A stretch of 16,458 nucleotides of DNA. Origin: an uncultured Roseburia sp. GTDB taxonomy: Bacteria; Bacillota; Clostridia; Lachnospirales; Lachnospiraceae. Shown here piece by piece: positions 13,394 through 16,458 of this stretch. The position numbers and the translations under genes were made by a program. The stretch covers positions 1-16,458 of the forward strand of contig CAMGET010000002.1 of the NCBI GenBank assembly GCA_946055175.1, read 5' to 3'. The notes under the pieces are model-generated. The model had not been told where the DNA came from. It worked only from the letters and a program-made list of their open reading frames with translations, and made no database searches. Numbering within the stretch: position 1 is the first letter of the stretch; each line of letters opens with the position of its first letter.

Positions 13394-15622
13394 ATGGCAC
13401 AGTACGCAAATATCATTGTTGATATTTCACATGAAAAATTGGATAAGACGTTTCAATACAGGGTGCCGGAACGTATGCGGGAACGTCTTGCGTTGGGGAT
13501 GCAGGTATATATTCCTTTTGGAGCCAGAAAGGTAAAGGGATACGTAGTAGAACTTACCGATGAACCGGAATATGAGGTTACAAAATTAAAGGATATCATT
13601 GGAATTGTGACAGACAGCGTTCCAATCGAAAGTCAGTTAATAGCCTTAGCGGGATGGATGCGGCGTAACTATGGTGCTACTATGAATCAGGCTTTAAAAA
13701 CAGTTCTGCCGATTAAGAAAAAAATGACGGCAGTAGAGCATAAAACGGTACGCCTTTTGCTTGGAGCGATAGAAGCAAAAAATCAGCTGGCCGAGTTTGA
13801 ACGAAATAAACGAAGCACTGCCAGAGCAAGACTTTTGTCAGCCCTGATAGAAGAACAGGAATTGGACTGGGAAATTATTACAAAGAAGCTCAACGTAACA
13901 GGAACCGTTATCCGGGCGCTGGAAGAACTTGGAATCGTCGCAATTGATACAGAAAATTCCTATCGCAATCCGGTAGAGCATTTGGAAAGCAAAGGATATC
14001 ATCTTACACTCAATGAAGCTCAGCAGGAAGTTGTAGATGTTGTGACAGAGAATTTGGAAAAGAATCTTCCGAAGACATATCTGTTAAAGGGCGTCACGGG
14101 AAGCGGTAAGACGGAAGTTTATATGGAGCTGATTGCAAAAATACTGGCAGAAGGAAAACAGGCAATTGTTCTGATTCCTGAAATTGCATTAACCTATCAG
14201 ACCGTTATGCGTTTTTATAACCGTTTTGGCAGTCGTGTGTCGATTTTAAATTCCAGATTGTCTGCAGGAGAGCGTTTTGATCAGTATGAGCGGGCAAAAA
14301 AAGGGGACATTGATATTATGATTGGTCCAAGGTCGGCATTATTTACGCCATTTCAGAAGCTTGGACTGATTATTATAGATGAAGAGCATGAGAGCAGTTA
14401 TAAGAGCGAGACGTTACCACGGTATCATGCAAGGGAAACGGCCATTGAACGGGCAAAGATGTGTGGAGCAAGCGTGGTTTTGGGATCAGCAACTCCTTCT
14501 GTGGAAAGCTATTACAAAGCAGTAAATGGTGAATATCAGCTTCTTGAGTTAAAACAGCGTGCATCGAGTGCAACCCTTCCAACCTGCCATGTGATTGATT
14601 TGCGTGAGGAAATACGCAGGGGAAACCGTTCTATATTGAGCATTCGTTTACAGAAACTGATGGAAGACAGATTAAAAAAGAAACAGCAAATCATGCTTTT
14701 TTTGAACCGAAGGGGTGTGTCCGGTTTTGTTTCTTGCAGAGCCTGCGGTCATGTGATAAAATGTCCGCATTGCGATGTTTCACTAAGTCAGCATAACAAT
14801 GGGAAAATGATTTGCCATTATTGCGGATATGAAGAGCCGGAAGCAAAGGTTTGCCCTTCGTGCGGATCAAAGTATATCAGCGGTTTTAAAGCAGGCACGC
14901 AAAAAATTGAAGCAATTGTAAAAGAACGATTTCCAATGGCAAGAGTACTTCGAATGGATTTTGATACCACCCGTAACAAGGATGATTATGAGCAGATTTT
15001 GTCAGCATTTGCCAATCAGGAGGCAGATATTCTGATTGGAACACAGATGATTGTAAAAGGGCATGATTTCCCGAATGTGACACTAGTCGGTGTACTGGCA
15101 GCGGATTTATCCCTTTATGTCAGTGATTACAGAGCTTCTGAGCGTACTTTCCAATTGCTGACACAGGCGGCAGGACGTGCGGGAAGAGGCAAGGAACCCG
15201 GTGAGGTCGTAATCCAGACATACCAGCCGGAGCATTACAGCATTCTTACAGCAAAAGAGCAGAACTATGAAGCCTTTTACGAACAGGAAATTTCCTATCG
15301 CAAGGTGCTGCGTTATCCGCCAATCTGCCATATGCTGGTTATTTTATGTGCCGGAAAGGCAGAAGAGACTGTTGCAGAAACAGCGAAGAAGCTGGCAGAG
15401 CTGATAAAAGAGCAGAAAGTTATGGGAGTTTCTTTGATTGGACCTGCGGATGCGGCAATCGCAAAGGTGAATGACATATATAAAAAGGTAATGTACCTGC
15501 GTGCAGACAATTATGACAGACTGGTAGAAGTGAAGGATTTCGTCGAAGCACAGATGAAAGACAATGCAGCTTATAAAAATATCATCATACAATTTGATTT
15601 TGACCCGATGAATGGGTTTTAA
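13394..15622 (+). CDS. priA: Primosomal protein N' / replication restart helicase PriA
   Basis: PriA recognises stalled forks and reloads the replicative helicase. The ATG at 13394 follows AGAGGTGG at 13383-13390; a TTG at 13376 is in frame but lies before that site. The 742 residues show the N-terminal 3'-DNA-binding domain (YANIIVDI, then FQYRVPE and VYIPFGARKVKGYV), a winged-helix segment, Walker A GVTGSGKTE at 233-241, the DEEH box at 329-332, and a zinc-binding insert with eight cysteines (448, 451, 457, 460, 474, 477, 487, 490). GTQMIVKGHDFPNVTLV and the QAAGRAGRG motif VI follow. The length and all motifs match active PriA. It opens the operon with def (16-base gap) and fmt. Confidence 0.97.
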   Translation: MAQYANIIVDISHEKLDKTFQYRVPERMRERLALGMQVYIPFGARKVKGYVVELTDEPEYEVTKLKDIIGIVTDSVPIESQLIALAGWMRRNYGATMNQALKTVLPIKKKMTAVEHKTVRLLLGAIEAKNQLAEFERNKRSTARARLLSALIEEQELDWEIITKKLNVTGTVIRALEELGIVAIDTENSYRNPVEHLESKGYHLTLNEAQQEVVDVVTENLEKNLPKTYLLKGVTGSGKTEVYMELIAKILAEGKQAIVLIPEIALTYQTVMRFYNRFGSRVSILNSRLSAGERFDQYERAKKGDIDIMIGPRSALFTPFQKLGLIIIDEEHESSYKSETLPRYHARETAIERAKMCGASVVLGSATPSVESYYKAVNGEYQLLELKQRASSATLPTCHVIDLREEIRRGNRSILSIRLQKLMEDRLKKKQQIMLFLNRRGVSGFVSCRACGHVIKCPHCDVSLSQHNNGKMICHYCGYEEPEAKVCPSCGSKYISGFKAGTQKIEAIVKERFPMARVLRMDFDTTRNKDDYEQILSAFANQEADILIGTQMIVKGHDFPNVTLVGVLAADLSLYVSDYRASERTFQLLTQAAGRAGRGKEPGEVVIQTYQPEHYSILTAKEQNYEAFYEQEISYRKVLRYPPICHMLVILCAGKAEETVAETAKKLAELIKEQKVMGVSLIGPADAAIAKVNDIYKKVMYLRADNYDRLVEVKDFVEAQMKDNAAYKNIIIQFDFDPMNGF

Positions 15623-15638
15623 CAGAAAGGAATAAGAA

Positions 15639-16115
15639 ATGGCACTTAGAACAATTCGTTTGCAGGGAGATCCTGTATTAGAGAAAAAATGTAAAGAAGT
15701 AAAGGAGATTACACCAAAGATTGAAGAACTGATTGATGATATGTTGGAAACGATGTATGAAGCAAATGGTGTAGGACTTGCGGCACCACAGGTGGGAGTC
15801 TTAAAGAGGCTGGTTGTCATTGACATCGGAGAAGGACCGGTCATCATGATTAATCCGGAGATTTTAGAGACCTCCGGTGAACAGACAGGAGATGAGGGTT
15901 GCCTTAGTCTTCCGGGAAAGGCAGGCTGTGTCACCCGTCCGAACTATGTAAAAGCACGTGCTTTTGATGAAAACATGGAAGAATATATCATCGAAGGGGA
16001 GGAACTGATGGCAAGGGCAATCTGCCATGAGCTAGACCATTTGGATGGACATATGTACACAGAAAAAGTGGAAGGTCAGATTCATGATGTGACCTATGAA
16101 GAGGATGAGGAATAA
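15639..16115 (+). CDS. def: Peptide deformylase
   Basis: Def removes the formyl group from the N-terminal methionine of new proteins at the ribosome. All three signatures are present in the 158-residue protein: GVGLAAPQVG, EGCLSLPG with metal ligand Cys88, and HELDH with His130, Glu131 and His134 (two metal ligands and the catalytic Glu). An AGAAAGGA site precedes the ATG. The end is acidic (EEDEE). The fmt ATG follows the stop with no gap, so the formylation and deformylation genes are made together. Confidence 0.97.
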   Translation: MALRTIRLQGDPVLEKKCKEVKEITPKIEELIDDMLETMYEANGVGLAAPQVGVLKRLVVIDIGEGPVIMINPEILETSGEQTGDEGCLSLPGKAGCVTRPNYVKARAFDENMEEYIIEGEELMARAICHELDHLDGHMYTEKVEGQIHDVTYEEDEE

Positions 16116-16458
16116 ATGAAAGTTGTTTTTATGGGAACGCCGGACATTGCGGTCCCGGCATTAGAGGAAATAATTAAGGCAGGACATGAGGTGGTGCTCG
16201 TTGTATCGCAGCCGGATAAGCCGGTTGGCAGAAGCAAGGCATTAAAGCCTACTCCGGTAAAAGAATGTGCCCTTGCACACGGAATTGAAGTATTTCAGCC
16301 GGAACGAATTCGTGCCGAGGAGAGCATTGCATATCTGAAAAAATATGAGGCAGATGTTTTTGTTGTAGAGGCATTTGGACAGATTGTTTCACAGGCGGTT
16401 TTTGATCTTCCGAAATATTGCTGTGTTAATATTCACACCTCCCTTTTGCTAAAATATC
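16116..16458 (+). CDS. fmt: Methionyl-tRNA formyltransferase, 5' part
   Basis: Fmt transfers a formyl group from 10-formyl-tetrahydrofolate to initiator Met-tRNA. The gene starts at 16116, directly after the def stop, and runs off the right edge; 114 codons are visible. The start MKVVFMGTPDIAVPAL, then QPDKPVGR and LKPTPVKE, is typical of the N-terminal formyltransferase domain. The active-site Asn105 and His107 are present in VNIHTSLLLKY. That segment usually reads (N)(I/V)HASLLPKYRG, so Thr108 and Leu112 stand in place of Ala and Pro; the preceding KYCC is usually KYGC. The downstream Asp and the RNA-binding C-terminal domain are outside the window. Identification is firm; whether the visible substitutions matter is open. 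Confidence 0.93.
   Translation, partial: MKVVFMGTPDIAVPALEEIIKAGHEVVLVVSQPDKPVGRSKALKPTPVKECALAHGIEVFQPERIRAEESIAYLKKYEADVFVVEAFGQIVSQAVFDLPKYCCVNIHTSLLLKY

Noticed and set aside
15344..15934. Minus-strand open frame of 196 codons over priA/def
   Set aside because: It is antisense to two well-identified genes and its Ser/Phe/Ile-rich composition is that of a shadow frame.
1..16458. CRISPR array, insertion sequence, tRNA or prophage genes
   Set aside because: No regularly spaced repeats, transposase or integrase motifs, tRNA cloverleaf or phage proteins were seen.

Overview
The window looks like core chromosome of a low-to-mid G+C Gram-positive anaerobe, most likely a member of the Lachnospiraceae (Clostridia). 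Reasons: AG-rich Shine-Dalgarno sites, sigma-A type promoters, the run of a dGTPase-like gene, dnaG, rpoD and trmK, a TGS-domain uridine-kinase-like protein, class A RNase P RNA, a two-subunit PyrB/PyrI aspartate transcarbamoylase, and DUF5685 and CmpB-like families that are common in that group. The family assignment comes from protein resemblance, not from a search.

Layout. 1-393: 3' part of an SRAP (YedK/HMCES-type) gene cut by the left edge. 538-7170: a forward run dgt, dnaG, rpoD, trmK, nucleoside kinase, with short gaps or overlaps; this is a variant of the macromolecular-synthesis operon joining DNA priming, the housekeeping sigma factor and nucleotide and tRNA metabolism. 7191-7603: promoter and RNase P RNA gene (rnpB). 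7694-8752: a PilT-family ATPase with no other pilus gene in view. 8895-10864: a three-gene forward group (membrane zinc-ribbon protein, DUF5685 protein, J-domain protein with a cysteine-rich tail), closed by a bidirectional terminator. 10895-12274: pyrB-pyrI on the minus strand. 12412-12849: a small bacterial PH-domain protein transcribed divergently from pyrB. 12846-13232: a minus-strand CmpB-like membrane protein whose stop codon overlaps that of the PH gene. 13394 to the right edge: priA, def and the start of fmt, the usual replication-restart / N-terminal formyl-methionine cluster.

Most of the window is housekeeping. I see no insertion sequence, phage gene, CRISPR array, tRNA or rRNA. Points that deserve a second look are: a diverged second copy of the last codons of dgt lying just after its stop, whose differences are all at synonymous third positions; the DUF5685/J-domain/zinc-ribbon module, in which the DUF5685 protein has two acidic motifs laid out like those of isoprenoid synthases; and a strong + strand terminator-like inverted repeat embedded in the coding sequence of the convergent CmpB-like gene. 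I did not find a clearly new defence or mobile system.
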